In this document: one piece after another, positions 34,866 to 42,121 of the stretch
Layout: each line of letters begins with the position of its first letter
Position numbering within the stretch: position 1 is the stretch's first letter
NCBI RefSeq assembly: GCF_011772445.1
Contig: NZ_WVZN01000050.1
Location: 327 to 42,447 of the forward strand
DNA: 42,121 nucleotides
Origin: Hydrogenophaga sp.
GTDB lineage: Bacteria > Pseudomonadota > Gammaproteobacteria > Burkholderiales > Burkholderiaceae_C
Reading direction: 5' to 3'
Program-made: the position numbers and the translations under genes
The notes under the pieces: model-generated
Seen by the model: the letters and a program-made list of their open reading frames with translations, nothing else
What the model was told of the DNA's origin: nothing
The model's database searches: none

Positions 34866-35072
34866 GCGCGCGCAGGGCTCGCCAGGCTGGAGCCAAGGCG
34901 GGGGCCGGCGGGCGGGAACGGATGGCCCGGGACACGGGCTGTGCACAAGAGACGCGATGCAGGTGCGGTCATGAGGGCCTCGGAAGAATCGGTGCGGCCA
35001 TTATTCCCCGCACCCCGCCCAGCGGGCATCGCCAAGGGTGAACCGTGCCTTGCCGCAGCGGCAAGGGAGGGC

Positions 35073-36029
35073 TCAGGACTCGTCGGCCAGCGCGTCCCGC
35101 AGGTGCGTGACGAAAGCCCGCGCGCCATCGGGCAACTGGCGGCCCGCGAGCGATTGCACCTCGAAGTGGCGTTCGTTCATCTCGCGGTCGCGCAGCGGCA
35201 CGGCGTGCACCAGCCCCAGGTGCAGGTGCTGGCGCAGGGCGGTCTCGCCACAGAAGGTGACGGCATCGGTCTGCGCCACGTAGTTCACCAGCGGGTAGAG
35301 GTGGTTGCTGGTGAAGAAGGCCTCGACGTGCAGGCCCTGGCGGCTGCAACTGATGTCGAGCAACTGACGCAGTGTGGACGTGGGCGCCGGCAGGGCCAGC
35401 GGATAGGCCAGCGCCTGCGCCAGCGACAGCTGGCGGCGCGCGGCCAGCGGGTGTTCGGGCCGCATCGCGGCCAGCACCGGCGAGGGGTGGCGCAGCTCCA
35501 CGTTGAGGCTGCGTTCCGAGGCCATGCCCACGGTCACGCCGATGTCCACCTCGCCTTCGCGCACACGGCGCGCCACCTCCGTCTGCAGGCACATGTCCAG
35601 CGAAAAACCGATGCCCGGGCGCTGCGCCTGAAACCCCGCGATCAGCGTCGGCAGAAATTCGAAGGTGAAGCCCTCCGTGGCGGCCAGCCGCACCTGGCCC
35701 GCGCGCAGGCCGCGCAGCGCCAGGATGTCCTCGGTCACGCGCTCGATGTCGAGCCAGGCACGGCGCGCGTGCACCGCGAGCAGTTCGCCCGCCGCATTGA
35801 GCGCCATGCCGCGCGAGCGACGGTCGAACAAGAGGGTGTCGAGCTCACGCTCGAGCCGGGCGATCTGACGACTGACGGCCGAGGGAACCACGCCCAGACG
35901 TTCTGCCGCTTCCGTGATGGAGCCCGAATGCACCACCGCCATGAAGTACTTGAGCGAGACCTCCTGCAATACGGCCTGGTTGATGGAGCGGCGCGCGGGC
36001 ACGCGGCGGGCGGTGGAGCGGCTGGTCAT
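35073..36029 (-). CDS. LysR-family transcriptional regulator
   Basis: This 318-residue protein has the helix-turn-helix HSGSITEAAERLGVVPSAVSRQIARLERELDTLLFDRRSRG and a co-inducer domain (VRLAATEGFTFEFLPTLIAGF). An unusual 27-residue basic N-terminal extension (MTSRSTARRVPARRS) precedes the usual start; later starts are possible. It is divergent from the Bug-amidase pair at 36154, with a T-N11-A palindrome between, so it most likely controls that pair and itself. Confidence 0.93.
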   Translation of the reverse strand: MTSRSTARRVPARRSINQAVLQEVSLKYFMAVVHSGSITEAAERLGVVPSAVSRQIARLERELDTLLFDRRSRGMALNAAGELLAVHARRAWLDIERVTEDILALRGLRAGQVRLAATEGFTFEFLPTLIAGFQAQRPGIGFSLDMCLQTEVARRVREGEVDIGVTVGMASERSLNVELRHPSPVLAAMRPEHPLAARRQLSLAQALAYPLALPAPTSTLRQLLDISCSRQGLHVEAFFTSNHLYPLVNYVAQTDAVTFCGETALRQHLHLGLVHAVPLRDREMNERHFEVQSLAGRQLPDGARAFVTHLRDALADES

Positions 36030-36051
36030 GCGCCGTCAGCCTACTGAAGCT

Positions 36052-36066
36052 TTGCCGTAATGGCAA
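36052..36066. promoter_or_regulatory. LysR-box palindrome upstream of the Bug-amidase pair
   Basis: TTGCC-GTAAT-GGCAA is a perfect dyad that contains TGCCGTAATGGCA (36053-36065), a textbook T-N11-A LysR box. It lies 23 nt upstream of the LysR start codon and 88 nt before the receptor GTG. Confidence 0.6.
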
Positions 36067-36153
36067 TGAAACGTTCTTGTTGTTGGTGTTGCGGCACAGG
36101 TCCGGGCTTCCTAGCATGCGTTCGCATCCGTTCACCACCGCAGGAGCCCGCCC

Positions 36154-37161
36154 GTGACCGACACCCCCTGTTCCTTTTCGCGTTCGGGCCGCCGCGCGCT
36201 CGCGGCCCTGGCGGTCGCGCTGGCCCTGGCGCCGGCCGCAGCGCCCGCGATGGCCGATGCCGCCTTCCCCACCCGCCCGATCACGCTGGTGGTGCCCTAC
36301 CCGCCCGGCGGCAGCGCGGACACCCTGGGCCGCCTGGTCGCCAAAGGCCTCGGTGACGAACTGGGCCAGCCGGTGGTGATCGACAACCGCCCCGGCGCGG
36401 GCTCGGCCGTTGGCGCGGGCTTCGTTGCCAAGGCCCCGGCCGATGGCTACACCCTGCTCATCAGCTCGGGCTCCACCTTCACCACCAACCCGGCCATCAA
36501 GGACAGGCTGCCCTACCACCCGGTGGACAGCTTCGATCCCATCGCCATCGTGGGCCGCATTCCGCTGATCCTGCTGGCCAACAAGGACGTGCCGATCAAC
36601 ACGGTGACCGAGTTCGTCGCGGCCATCAAGGCCCGGCCCGAGCAGTATTCCTACGCGTCATTCGGCAGCGGCACCACCTCCCACTTCACGGCCGAACTCG
36701 TGCTGCAGACCGTCGGCGCGAAGCTGCTGCACGTGCCCTACCGCGGCAGCGCCCCCGCCATGACGGACCTCATCGGCGGGCGTGTGCCGTTCTCGCTGGA
36801 CACCGTGACCGCGGCCCTGCCGCAGCTCAAGGCCGGCAAGGTCAAGGCCATTGCGGTGACCACGGCGCAGCGCTCTTCCCAACTGCGCGACGTGCCCACC
36901 TTCGCCGAAGCCGGCTACAAGGGCATCGACGCCGACACCTGGATCATGGTGGTGGCGCCCAAGGGCACGCCCGCACCCGTGCGCGCGCGCCTCGAGCAGG
37001 CCCTGACGAAGGTGATGGCCAGCCCCGAGGCCAAAGCCGCTTTTCAGGCCCAGGGCGCCGAGCCCCGCTTCGGCAATGCCGCGGCCGCGGTGGCGCAGAT
37101 CGACAAGGAGCTGCCGCTGATGCGCGCCGTGGCACGCCGCGCCAACATCCAGGCCGACTGA
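36154..37161 (+). CDS. Bug-family tripartite tricarboxylate transporter receptor
   Basis: This 335-residue periplasmic binding protein has a signal peptide (RRALAALAVALALAPAAAPA, cleavage after AMA). The mature start FPTRPITLVVPYPPGGSADTLGRLV and the loop GAGSAVGAGFVAKAPADGYTLL identify the Bug family. It starts with GTG; AGGAG lies 7 nt upstream and supports this choice. The amidase gene follows after 11 nt, so the receptor probably delivers an amide or a carboxylate product of that enzyme. No TctA/B genes are present. Confidence 0.93.
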   Translation: MTDTPCSFSRSGRRALAALAVALALAPAAAPAMADAAFPTRPITLVVPYPPGGSADTLGRLVAKGLGDELGQPVVIDNRPGAGSAVGAGFVAKAPADGYTLLISSGSTFTTNPAIKDRLPYHPVDSFDPIAIVGRIPLILLANKDVPINTVTEFVAAIKARPEQYSYASFGSGTTSHFTAELVLQTVGAKLLHVPYRGSAPAMTDLIGGRVPFSLDTVTAALPQLKAGKVKAIAVTTAQRSSQLRDVPTFAEAGYKGIDADTWIMVVAPKGTPAPVRARLEQALTKVMASPEAKAAFQAQGAEPRFGNAAAAVAQIDKELPLMRAVARRANIQAD

Positions 37162-37172
37162 ATCACCTCCCC

Positions 37173-38711
37173 ATGCACCGCGCCCCGTCAACGGAACTCA
37201 CCGCCACCTCCGCCGTCGAGCTGCGGCGCCTCATCGGCGCGCGCCAGCTCTCGCCCGTGGAGCTTCTCGACGCCTGCATCGCGCGCATCGAGCGGCTCAA
37301 TCCCTTCGTCAACGCCATCACCGCCACCTGCTTCGAGCGCGCCCGCGACGAGGCCCGCGCGGCCGAGCGGGCCGTGATGCGCGGCGAGCCCCTGGGCCTG
37401 CTGCACGGCCTGCCGCTGGGCGTGAAGGACCTGGAGCCCACGCAGGGCTTGCTGTCCACCATGGGCACGCCCAGCCTGCGCAACCATGTGCCCTCGGCCG
37501 ACATCGAGCTCGTGGGGCGCCTGCGCCGCGCGGGCGCCATCGTGGTGGGCAAGACCAACGTGCCCGAAATGGGCGCGGGCGCCAACAGCCGCAACCCCGT
37601 GTGGGGCGCCACCGGCAACCCCTTCAACCCGAACCTCAACGCGGGCGGCTCCTCCGGCGGCTCGGCCGCGGCGCTGGCGCTGGACTTGCTTCCACTGTGC
37701 ACGGGCTCGGACACCGGTGGCTCGCTGCGCATTCCCGCGGCCAAGTGCGGCGTGGTCGGCCTGCGCCCTTCACCCGGCGTGGTGCCCAACGTGCGCAAGC
37801 CCCTGGGCTTCTCGCCGATCTCCGTGGTCGGCCCGATGGGGCGCGACGTGGGCGACACCTGCCTGCAGCTCGCCGCCACCGCGGGCCCCCACGCCGGCGA
37901 TCCCCTGTCGCACCCGCTGGACGCGCTGGCCTTCCTGCGCCCGGCGGAGGTGGACCTGTCGCGCCTGCGCGTGGCCTGGACGGAAGACTTCGGCCTGTGC
38001 GACGTGGACCCACTGGTGCGCCGCGCCTTTCGCGACAGGATCGCGGCGATGGCACCGCTGTTCGCGGCCTGCGACGAGGTCCGCTTCGATCTTGGCGATG
38101 CCCATCGCTGCTTCGATGTGCTGCGCGCCGAGGCCTTCGTCGCGGGCCTGCGCGCCACCTACGAAAAGAACCCGGCCAGCCTCGGCCCGAACCCGCGCGC
38201 CAACTATGAGATGGGCACGCGCATGGGCCTGGCCGACACGGCCTGGGCGCAAACCGAGCAGACCCGCCTGATCGCCCGCTTTCAGCGCGCCATCGAGGGC
38301 TATGACCTGGTGCTCTCGCCGACCACGCCGGTCTCGCCCTTTCCCTGGACGCAGCCGCACCTGGCCGAAATCGACGGCCGCTCGCAGGACAACTACTACC
38401 GCTGGCTCGCGCTGACCTATGTCGTGACGCTCACCACCCACCCCGCGCTCGCCCTGCCCTGCGGTAGCGACGACAACGGCATGCCCTTCGGCCTTCAGGT
38501 GGTGGGGCGTTTTCGAGGCGACCTGGCGCTGCTGGGGGCCGCCGCCGCGATGGAGCGCGCCTTCGCCGGCGATCCGCGGCTTCGCCGGCCGCGGCCGGAC
38601 GTGGCGCGCCTGCGCGCTCCCGATCCCCGGCTCGACTCGATCGTGACCGCACCGCCCGACGATCCGCGCGCGCACACGCCAACGGATGGCGCCGCCGCCA
38701 GCGCGGTGTAG
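37173..38711 (+). CDS. Amidase (amidase-signature family)
   Basis: This 512-residue Ser-cisSer-Lys hydrolase cleaves a carboxamide to acid and ammonia. The triad is visible: Lys in PLGVKDLEPTQG, the cis-Ser in NAGGSSGGSAAALAL, and the nucleophile Ser in GSDTGGSLRIPAAKCGVVG. The full-length fold follows with a normal C terminus. The Glu/Asp tRNA amidotransferase subunit GatA is a relative, but the absence of gatB/gatC and the divergent C terminus argue against it. It forms a two-gene unit with the Bug receptor. Confidence 0.93.
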   Translation: MHRAPSTELTATSAVELRRLIGARQLSPVELLDACIARIERLNPFVNAITATCFERARDEARAAERAVMRGEPLGLLHGLPLGVKDLEPTQGLLSTMGTPSLRNHVPSADIELVGRLRRAGAIVVGKTNVPEMGAGANSRNPVWGATGNPFNPNLNAGGSSGGSAAALALDLLPLCTGSDTGGSLRIPAAKCGVVGLRPSPGVVPNVRKPLGFSPISVVGPMGRDVGDTCLQLAATAGPHAGDPLSHPLDALAFLRPAEVDLSRLRVAWTEDFGLCDVDPLVRRAFRDRIAAMAPLFAACDEVRFDLGDAHRCFDVLRAEAFVAGLRATYEKNPASLGPNPRANYEMGTRMGLADTAWAQTEQTRLIARFQRAIEGYDLVLSPTTPVSPFPWTQPHLAEIDGRSQDNYYRWLALTYVVTLTTHPALALPCGSDDNGMPFGLQVVGRFRGDLALLGAAAAMERAFAGDPRLRRPRPDVARLRAPDPRLDSIVTAPPDDPRAHTPTDGAAASAV

Positions 38712-38729
38712 CTGTGTGGACCACATTTC

Positions 38730-38790
38730 AGGGGTCTCCACCTCCGTGGTCACGCGGCCCGTCACCAGCGTGCTCAGCGGGCTGCTGAGC
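38730..38790 (-). pseudogene. Fragment of the toxin C-terminal domain
   Basis: One frame reads STLVTGRVTTEVET, matching GTLVTDRVTTQIET of the intact toxin tail (about 41240-41300) at 10 of 14 residues. Upstream in the same frame is ASAFALLLSSPL, which includes the 21-bp repeat also found at 40241. No start or intact frame is present. This is a relic of an earlier toxin cassette. Confidence 0.45.
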
Positions 38791-38811
38791 AGCAGCGCAA
38801 AGGCACTGGCA
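38791..38811 (+). repeat. 21-bp repeat, copy 1
   Basis: AGCAGCGCAAAGGC-A-CTGGCA; the copy at 40241-40261 differs at one base. Both copies lie 3' of an immunity-gene copy on the minus strand, so the repeat may mark a recombination joint between toxin cassettes. Confidence 0.55.
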
Positions 38812-38859
38812 AGTCAAGTTGTCCTGCTGCCTCACCTCATTTCCGCTTCCTGCCGTCAG

Positions 38860-39061
38860 TCCTGAAAAGCGCACTTGACAACGCAGGTTGCCGTCTGCGT
38901 TGAAGATGGCGGCGTTGTTGGGACAGGGGAAAACGTCGCTGCCGTCTGAGCAGGTGTAGCTACCAGGTTTGAAGATCTCGAGGACTCCTGTGCGGTCGGG
39001 AGAGGAGCCAAGCCAACTCATCAAACGGCAAAGGCACACACGTTTCATCGTCCCGAATGAG
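38860..39061 (-). pseudogene. Decayed copy of the immunity gene, frameshifted
   Basis: The middle of the intact immunity protein (40306-40878) is repeated here. PDRTGVL-IF-PGSYT through CPNNAAIFNADG to LRCQV matches at 37 of 47 residues (39000-38860). The preceding piece, LIRDDETCVPLPFDELAWL (39061-39005), matches LILEDGSVISLPFTNFAWI but is in another frame, so a frameshift lies at about 39000-39005. Just upstream at 39094-39114 the codons LPGGGHQ repeat a sequence near the end of the toxin, separated from the immunity piece by a deletion of roughly 200 nt relative to the intact pair. There is no intact start or stop. The 520-nt stretch 38712-39231 holds only these relics. Confidence 0.7.
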
Positions 39062-39231
39062 CGCAGTTTCCAGTTGGCGGCAGTTTGAGCAGGTTGGTGT
39101 CCGCCACCGGGGAGCACAGAGTGGAGCTGCTTGTCGAACATCGGCCCCCACCTATCAGAGTCGCATTCCCGCTGTTCAATCTGTTGTTTTGCGTCTTTGC
39201 CAATTGCAGCGCTCGCTACTGGATCCGACCA

Positions 39232-39780
39232 CTAGTTTGCCGAACTCAGGAATTGATACGCCTGCACCTGCGAATGCGTCATCGGCCGAACATAGGGGCG
39301 GTCATTGAACGGTTGGGGTGGGGCAATATGTGCGACCGAACCCATCCCTCCATGACTGAAAATATATACAAGCAGCGATTCAATCGACGAGAAATCCAAT
39401 GGGAACGATGCCGCCTTTTCAGAATGAAAACTGATAAACGTTCTTTCAATTGAAATGTCGTCAAGTAGGCAAACGACTGCCACAGGGATATCGAGCGCCC
39501 TGCATATACCACGCGCGTCTGCGCTTGAGACCCATAGATTACTGCCCATATCCGAGAGCCATACCTCAACGTAGTTGTCAATAATAATTTCTGAAATCTC
39601 GATCACATAATTACCTCGAACAAGGAGTACTGAATACCGGTCCTTAGTGTCGCAGATCTGCGCCACTGCATGATGCCGTAAAGCAAAATCCTGAAGACAT
39701 CTTGACTTGAGGAGAATCTCAAGTCGCCGGTTGTATATCATTTGAACCACTCCTTCATCACGCCCCATTCCATTGCTCAT
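39232..39780 (-). CDS. Hypothetical protein, possible orphan immunity protein
   Basis: This 182-residue, AT-rich gene has no motif I recognise. The sequence is acidic-to-neutral, with alternating strands (YSVLLVRGNYVIEISEIIIDNYVEVWLSDMG) and a helix region (SIESLLVYIFSHGG), which suits a small alpha/beta cytoplasmic protein. There is no signal peptide or membrane helix. The first ATG (39780) overlaps the upstream gene by 23 nt; ATGs at 39768 and 39741 are alternatives. Its position downstream of a toxin-immunity pair and lower GC than the chromosome suggest an immunity or cargo gene from an earlier toxin cassette. Confidence 0.6.
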   Translation of the reverse strand: MSNGMGRDEGVVQMIYNRRLEILLKSRCLQDFALRHHAVAQICDTKDRYSVLLVRGNYVIEISEIIIDNYVEVWLSDMGSNLWVSSADARGICRALDIPVAVVCLLDDISIERTFISFHSEKAASFPLDFSSIESLLVYIFSHGGMGSVAHIAPPQPFNDRPYVRPMTHSQVQAYQFLSSAN

Positions 39781-40093
39781 TCGTCACGTTAATTGGCTTG
39801 TAGTCCCACCAACGCGTGAGCAGATAGACCACGCAGCCGGGACGCCAGACGCCTTTGGGCTCCGGGTCATGGGCGAGGCGTTCGTCGAGGTTCATGCTTG
39901 TGAAAGGGTCTAGGAATCCCTGGTCTATATGTGCCCCGTCGATCAAGCCTTGCCGTTTCCATTGTTTGGCCATGGCGTGCTTCTCGGTCCAACTCGGGCT
40001 GTCGGGCAACTCCACCCGGCGCACCTGCCAGACCACTTCGTTGTTCGCGCTCAAGCGAAAGACATTGTGGTTGGCGAGTTCATGTCGTCCCAT
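39758..40093 (-). CDS. Hypothetical protein, possible immunity protein
   Basis: This 111-residue protein starts MGRHELANHNVFRLSANNEV and continues VWQVRRVE. It has a Trp-rich C terminus (GVWRPGCVVYLLTRWWDYKP). The NHNVFRLS...NEVVWQVRR start is one I associate with small proteins near polymorphic toxins, but I cannot name the family. It probably sits in an operon with the next gene, which overlaps it by 23 nt. Its own toxin is not present, although 40191-40235 may encode the last residues of one. Confidence 0.6.
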   Translation of the reverse strand: MGRHELANHNVFRLSANNEVVWQVRRVELPDSPSWTEKHAMAKQWKRQGLIDGAHIDQGFLDPFTSMNLDERLAHDPEPKGVWRPGCVVYLLTRWWDYKPINVTNEQWNGA

Positions 40094-40190
40094 CGGGGCT
40101 GAATCGGTTCACTCAAAACAAGCCTGCTCTTGTCTCGCATCCAGATTTCTCAATAGACAGCGACGTTGAGTTGCTGAACTTTTTCATCCT

Positions 40191-40235
40191 TCATTTGAGA
40201 GTCCTCGGATTGCTAAACCACTTTTCGAAATCGGT
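40191..40235 (-). pseudogene. Possible toxin C-terminal relic
   Basis: A short frame ending in TDFEKWFSNPRTLK and a TGA stop lies about 100 nt upstream of the 111-residue immunity-like gene. It is closed by a stop just upstream (40236-40238). The ending looks like the last helix of a toxin, but the stretch is too short to be sure. The rest of the gap 40094-40305 shows nothing else apart from the 21-bp repeat. Confidence 0.25.
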
Positions 40236-40240
40236 TCAAC

Positions 40241-40261
40241 AGCAGCGCAAAGGCGCTGGCA
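40241..40261 (+). repeat. 21-bp repeat, copy 2
   Basis: AGCAGCGCAAAGGC-G-CTGGCA, one mismatch to 38791-38811. It lies 45 nt beyond the immunity gene stop. Confidence 0.55.
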
Positions 40262-40305
40262 TGCCGATCCGATGTGTGGCACGGCCTCAATACCAATTGC
40301 GGCAG

Positions 40306-40878
40306 TCAATACGGGACACCGAACAACCCATCCGTCAACTCGCCGGTCTCGGTGTTCAGCACATAAAAGCTCTCGGGAGGATGCTCCTTCGTGCCAACCA
40401 GCACACCGAACTGAACGATGGGAGGGTCAATCGGCTCGCCTGGGCGGCCGATTGGCATGGTCTTGTGCGTGATCGTGCGAGTGAATGGCCGCTCGATGAT
40501 GTAGCTCGAGCTCCGCTCTGGCGCGCCTGCAAAGTGCACTTGACAACGCAGGCTCCCGTCGGCGTTGAAGATTGCGGCATTGTTGGGGCACGAGAATGCG
40601 TCACGCCCGTCGGGGAGCGTATAGCTGCCGGGCCGAAAAATGACGAGCACGCCGGTGCGGTCGGGCACGATCCAGGCAAAGTTCGTGAACGGGAGCGAAA
40701 TTACGCTCCCATCCTCCAAGATAAGTTGCGAACTTACTTGTGCGAGCGGCCTCTTTAGGGCACGCAAACTTTCGCTATTTCCCTCGTCGGAGAGACCGCC
40801 TCGGTCAACAATGTACTGAAATCGCTCGCCATCGGCCGCATGCCAGAGCAGGACGGTTTGCTGCACCTTCGCTGTCAT
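40306..40878 (-). CDS. Candidate immunity protein (CdiI-like) for the adjacent toxin
   Basis: This 190-residue cytoplasmic-type protein has no signal peptide. I recognise no named family; it is mostly strand-forming, with the core PDRTGVLVIFRPGSY and CPNNAAIFNADGSLRCQV. The ATG overlaps the toxin stop (ATGA), the classic arrangement of a contact-dependent inhibition toxin with its immunity gene. A decayed copy of its middle part lies at 38860-39061 beside a toxin fragment, which supports a linked toxin-immunity cassette that has duplicated. Role as immunity is an inference from position. Confidence 0.7.
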   Translation of the reverse strand: MTAKVQQTVLLWHAADGERFQYIVDRGGLSDEGNSESLRALKRPLAQVSSQLILEDGSVISLPFTNFAWIVPDRTGVLVIFRPGSYTLPDGRDAFSCPNNAAIFNADGSLRCQVHFAGAPERSSSYIIERPFTRTITHKTMPIGRPGEPIDPPIVQFGVLVGTKEHPPESFYVLNTETGELTDGLFGVPY

Positions 40879-42121
40879 GGCGAGATCCTCTTTGACCCGT
40901 CGAGGAGAATTGTGAATCTATCTGGTGACGTGCGAGGAGATACGTCCACGAATTGGACCTGATGACCTCCTCCGGGGAGCGTGTTCTTCGTTGTAGCGTC
41001 ATACATTGGTCCAACTTGTCCTTCACGAATGCCAACACCTGGCTTGACAGAGAACTCAACGATGTACATGGGTGCCCCGTTCGCACCCTTCCATTCACTG
41101 CTGATAGCCAAGTTATTCCTAACGTCGGCGACGTTCGTGATTGGGTCCTTGGTTGCCCAGGCTCCAAGTTGCATTGCCGCAGTGTCGTGATCGCCAATCG
41201 ACATCAGTCGATCGATTTCTTTGTACCTATCCTCGTCTACGATCATCCTATAAGTTTCTATCTGCGTGGTCACTCGATCGGTTACGAGTGTGCCTTCCTT
41301 CCACGCCGGTCGTTGGGTAAGCCACCATTCCGGAGGCGTACCGATGATCTCCTCAATTTGCCGGTTGTTGGTCTTGTTGATTTCGTCCACCCTGGGCAAA
41401 CCATCCCGATCCGTCACCTGCCCCGCGTTGATCACCTCCGCGCGATGCGTCGTCCCCGGCTGGAAGTCGCGCACCGCGTGCCCGCCGTAGCCAGGCATCT
41501 CAGCGCCGAAGTTGTTGTCAATGCGCGCCCGCGCCAGCAGCCTGGCCTCCTCGCTGCCCACCCGCGCCGTCGTCCCGTCCGCAAAGCGCAGCAGCTTGTG
41601 CCCGCCCTCGAGCACCACCTCGGCCAGCACCTTGCCCGGCGCGGTGAGCAGCAGCGCGCCCACCACCACGTCCTCGGGCCCGGGCAGCAGCAGGAAGACA
41701 CCCTGCGAGGTGCTCTGCGCCAGTTGCACGTGGAAGTTCTGGCGCAGCGCGGCGTGGGGCTGAACCTCGCCCGCCGTGGCCACGTTCAGCGGGAACCCGG
41801 GCTTGGGGCTGTTGGCCCAGACGTATTGGCCGTTGGCGCCGTGGACCGCGTTGCCCATCGAGCGGGCCTCCGCCACCTTGCTGTTGCACAGCGCGGGCGT
41901 GGCGCCGGCACAGGCCGATTGCAGTTCGCGGTCGCGCGTTCGCGAGAGCTCGGCCAGTGCATCGCGTCGGCCGCAGGCGCTCGCGTCGCCGCCCGCACAT
42001 TCGCGGGCTGCGCGCTCGTACTGCTCCACCTCGGACAGGCGCAGCATGCTGGTGCGGCTGTGGTTGAGGTAGTTGTGCTCAGCCGCATTGCCCCCGGCCG
42101 TGGCACCGATGGCCACGCCCT
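40875..42121 (-). CDS. CdiA/hemagglutinin-like exoprotein, C-terminal part with toxin domain (5' end outside window)
   Basis: The frame is open to the window edge, and its first apparent start is only a GTG, so this is the last 413+ residues of a larger protein. The N-terminal part (GGNAAEHNYLNHSRTSMLRLSEVEQ) resembles the VENN-type pretoxin region of two-partner-secretion proteins, with paired cysteines (CAGGDASAC, CAGATPALC). A junction at about VINAGQVTDRDGLPRVDEIN leads to an AT-richer C-terminal domain of about 170 residues (EWWLTQRPAWKEG ... QLGAWATKDPITN ... GVGIREGQVGPMYD ... LPGGGHQVQF). This domain should be the effector. I cannot name its activity; ADP-ribosyltransferase-like is one possibility. 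The immunity candidate overlaps its stop. Confidence 0.78.
   Translation of the reverse strand, partial: GVAIGATAGGNAAEHNYLNHSRTSMLRLSEVEQYERAARECAGGDASACGRRDALAELSRTRDRELQSACAGATPALCNSKVAEARSMGNAVHGANGQYVWANSPKPGFPLNVATAGEVQPHAALRQNFHVQLAQSTSQGVFLLLPGPEDVVVGALLLTAPGKVLAEVVLEGGHKLLRFADGTTARVGSEEARLLARARIDNNFGAEMPGYGGHAVRDFQPGTTHRAEVINAGQVTDRDGLPRVDEINKTNNRQIEEIIGTPPEWWLTQRPAWKEGTLVTDRVTTQIETYRMIVDEDRYKEIDRLMSIGDHDTAAMQLGAWATKDPITNVADVRNNLAISSEWKGANGAPMYIVEFSVKPGVGIREGQVGPMYDATTKNTLPGGGHQVQFVDVSPRTSPDRFTILLDGSKRISP

Noticed and set aside
33330..36047. 905-codon plus-strand open frame opposite the DadA-like and LysR genes
   Set aside because: Same reason; both minus-strand genes beneath it have full domain motifs.
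37173..38711. GatA subunit of tRNA amidotransferase
   Set aside because: No gatB or gatC beside it, and it is paired with a Bug receptor under a LysR gene.
38960..39151. 63-codon minus-strand frame as a separate gene
   Set aside because: Its recognisable part is one half of the frameshifted immunity relic; the rest has no support.

Overview
The window comes from a high-GC betaproteobacterium, most likely Burkholderiales and Comamonadaceae-like. The evidence is the lon-clpX-clpP-tig order with flanking tRNAs, the orphan Bug-type binding proteins, the TAXI-TRAP system, and codons heavily biased to G or C at the third position. Everything here is read by eye from the sequence and its translations; no database search was run.

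Layout. 1-6241 is a conserved proteostasis block on the minus strand: tRNA-Leu(UAG), tig, clpP, clpX, lon, then tRNA-Gly(GCC). 6348-14564 looks like an amino-acid uptake and catabolism locus: an Asp/Glu-type racemase, a fused TRAP permease with its TAXI receptor, a class III aminotransferase, a divergent DadA-like FAD dehydrogenase and a LysR regulator. 14602-20391 is a tripartite RND efflux operon in the order outer-membrane factor, fusion protein, pump. 20514-21439 holds peptide deformylase and a small c-type cytochrome.

21458-27330 is the most interesting part. selD (a senC candidate) and the glycosyltransferase senB lie on the minus strand, head to head with the EgtB-like senA on the plus strand. 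Together these are the three activities of selenoneine biosynthesis. senA is followed on the same strand by a PhnC-PhnE-PhnE-type ABC importer with no binding-protein gene, which I infer may serve selenium uptake rather than phosphonate uptake. 27331-27807 carries two decayed toxin-antitoxin-like regulator remnants.

27808-38711 is metabolic and accessory: a PQQ-dependent sugar dehydrogenase, an NnrU-family membrane protein, a LysE exporter, two regulator/Bug-receptor pairs (GntR-Bug and LysR-Bug-amidase), a MarR-GNAT pair and a second DadA-like oxidoreductase.

38712-42121 is an AT-richer polymorphic-toxin tail on the minus strand. It contains the C-terminal end of a CdiA/hemagglutinin-like exoprotein (its start lies beyond the window), a cognate immunity candidate overlapping it by ATGA, two orphan small genes, and a decayed third copy in which pieces of the same toxin and immunity gene can still be recognised.
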